Of a stretch of 23,555 bases of DNA, positions 22,665-23,555 are shown piece after piece. The notes under the pieces were generated by a model. That model saw nothing but the letters and a program-made list of their open reading frames with translations. It was not told where the DNA came from and did no database searches. The stretch's first letter is position 1. Every line of letters begins with the position of its first letter. This DNA is from a virus, in IMG/VR virus record IMGVR_UViG_3300025168_000689, positions 1 to 23,555 of that record, one strand, 5' to 3'. Made by a program: the position numbers and the translations under genes.

Positions 22665-23109
22665 TTTCTGCTAATTCTTCTAAAGATTCATATACTTGTT
22701 CTTTAATTATTAATTCAGCTTCGGCATATTTATCTACTGTGATGACTAAATGTGCAACTCTTGATGGCAAAGCTAATAATTTTGCTCTGACATTGGCAAT
22801 ATAATCTGTCCAAGTTGATTGCACAAGTGTAGCTGGAATCAATTCAGCTTCTAATTCTGATACTTCTAGTTCAGCTTTGTCTGCTTGAGCTTTAGTCAAT
22901 CTTGTTTTTTCTTCAGCTATATCACCTGAACCAGTTCTTTTGTTGTAACCACCCAACTGTCTTAAATAATTAATGTAGTTTTTACGACACACTTCCAAAT
23001 CCATTGGGTTTCTGCCTTGCTTGACATCTAACACGCCTTTTTCTACTAATTTACTAATAGAAACAACACTTAAGTCTAAATGTTCAGCAACTTCTTTTCT
23101 GGTAGCCAT
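22582..23109 (-). CDS. Terminase small subunit, Nu1-like
   Basis: A 175-aa DNA-recognition subunit of terminase. The N-terminus is a winged helix-turn-helix with T-R-K-E-V-A-E-H-L-D-L-S-V-V-S-I-S-K-L-V-E-K-G-V-L (3-27), as in lambda Nu1. The middle has a long helical region with E-E-K-T-R-L-T-K-A-Q-A-D-K-A-E-L-E (66-82), characteristic of this family, and P-S-R-V-A-H-L lies at about 115-121. It recognises the packaging site and recruits the large subunit, encoded next with an 83-base overlap. The start forms a TAATG junction with the preceding gene. Confidence 0.88.
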   Translation of the reverse strand: MATRKEVAEHLDLSVVSISKLVEKGVLDVKQGRNPMDLEVCRKNYINYLRQLGGYNKRTGSGDIAEEKTRLTKAQADKAELEVSELEAELIPATLVQSTWTDYIANVRAKLLALPSRVAHLVITVDKYAEAELIIKEQVYESLEELAENGIPTKYRQRNVSNQSDLETTTESKDI

Positions 23110-23339
23110 TATTCAATTATTTCAATATCAGATTCTGTTTCAATAACAACTCTTGCACCACAAGAAAGAATTGGTTTTCCTTCTTTGCCATAACGCACAA
23201 TAGAATCCCCTTTAATTTTTACTGAATGACAATAAGTATTACTTTTGCCTTCCTTAATAGTAATGACTGCTTCGTTTTTATTGTGTTTTAAATTAGATTT
23301 AATCTTGTGTTGATTAACATGAATGTATTTTTTAGCCAT
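23109..23339 (-). CDS. 76-aa protein before terminase, unknown function
   Basis: A small basic beta-rich protein: M-A-K-K-Y-I-H-V-N-Q-H-K-I-K, then E-A-V-I-T-I-K-E-G, Y-C-H-S-V-K-I-K-G, and a final V-V-I-E-T-E-S-D-I-E strand. A similar short gene, as far as I recall, is common immediately before terminase in marine siphovirus genomes, but no function is known to me. It is adjacent (6 bases) to the 47-aa gene upstream and coupled by TAATG to TerS, so it belongs to the packaging operon. Confidence 0.75.
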   Translation of the reverse strand: MAKKYIHVNQHKIKSNLKHNKNEAVITIKEGKSNTYCHSVKIKGDSIVRYGKEGKPILSCGARVVIETESDIEIIE

Positions 23340-23345
23340 ATTTGT

Positions 23346-23489
23346 TTATTTTTTAACCAATGTTTTACCCAAACGCCTTCTTTTGTGTTTATTCATAGTA
23401 GAAGTCTTGATTTTACGCTTACCTTGACTGGTTTTTTTGTATTTATGCCTTACTGAATCATAAGTGCTTTCTTGTTTTAGTTTTGCCAT
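23346..23489 (-). CDS. 47-aa highly basic protein
   Basis: A short ORF before the 76-aa gene, starting MAKLKQESTY and continuing D-S-V-R-H-K-Y-K-K-T-S-Q-G-K-R-K-I-K-T-S, then N-K-H-K-R-R-R-L-G-K. Nearly half of the residues are Lys, Arg or His, which suggests nucleic acid binding. No Shine-Dalgarno site is evident before the ATG, and an in-frame TAA lies a few codons upstream. Proteins of this look are common next to terminase in marine phages (recollection, unchecked). The stop is six bases before the next ATG, consistent with a shared operon. Confidence 0.7.
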   Translation of the reverse strand: MAKLKQESTYDSVRHKYKKTSQGKRKIKTSTMNKHKRRRLGKTLVKK

Positions 23490-23555
23490 GTTGTACGAAA
23501 ATTAACCAGTTGTAAAATGTCCCACTCTAAAAAAATAACGAGCGACACATAAACC

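Noticed and set aside
23517-23552. Plus-strand 11-codon frame at the right edge
   Set aside because: Too short, no ribosome site, and at the window edge; nothing supports it.

Overview
This window is a block of a low-GC (AT-rich) double-stranded DNA phage genome. It holds a nearly complete head, tail and lysis region. The gene set points to a long, non-contractile tail (siphovirus): it has a tail tube, a tape measure, G/GT-type tail chaperones, a lambda J-like tip protein and a long fibre, and no sheath gene. The packaging and head genes resemble lambda and HK97: Nu1-like and GpA-like terminase subunits, a lambda-type portal, FII-like connectors, a U35-type protease and an HK97-fold capsid. 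AT richness and several small proteins of the kind common in marine metagenomic phages suggest a phage of a marine, possibly alphaproteobacterial, host. This host assignment is inference. No integrase, repressor, tRNA, CRISPR or insertion sequence was seen.

Layout. On the plus strand, 30-1016 is a lambda-exonuclease/YqaJ-type recombination nuclease, probably the end of an early/replication arm. It meets the late arm head-on with a 4-base overlap. Almost everything else is on the minus strand, so in transcription order it reads from high to low coordinates: a 47-aa basic protein and a 76-aa protein (23489-23109), TerS (23109-22582) and TerL (22664-20838). A hairpin terminator then sits at 20812-20839. 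A short plus-strand gene (20596-20790) lies between this terminator and its own promoter-like sequence, in the manner of a moron. A minus-strand promoter candidate near 20403-20431 could restart late transcription. Next come a connector (20366-19752), the portal (19750-18266), a TUDOR/protease/major-capsid fusion (18273-15709), a small protein (15639-15424), two FII-like paralogues (15424-14666), a tail terminator (14666-14220), a hidden 49-aa gene, the tail tube, tail chaperones G and GT (with an A AAA AAG slippery site), the tape measure, three tail-tip proteins, a fibre chaperone, a 1509-aa fibre with a C-terminal S74 domain, and a lysis cassette of small membrane proteins, a holin and a lysozyme (2689-1013).

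Genes are packed end to end. Many junctions are TAATG or ATGA overlaps and many starts carry a GAGGT-type ribosome site. Four genes of 39-49 codons (1948-2091, 2570-2689, 14066-14215, 23346-23489) and a frameshifted product (13200-13690) were found by reading the gaps. No gene-free stretch exceeds 300 bases; the largest is 20367-20595, AT-rich and promoter-like.

The most interesting points are: the single ORF that joins a TUDOR domain, the head protease and the capsid protein yet carries strong in-frame internal ribosome sites just before the protease and capsid segments; the canonical -1 frameshift; the moron-like inverted gene; the tandem FII paralogues; and the lysozyme with a Glu-Cys-Ser catalytic set.
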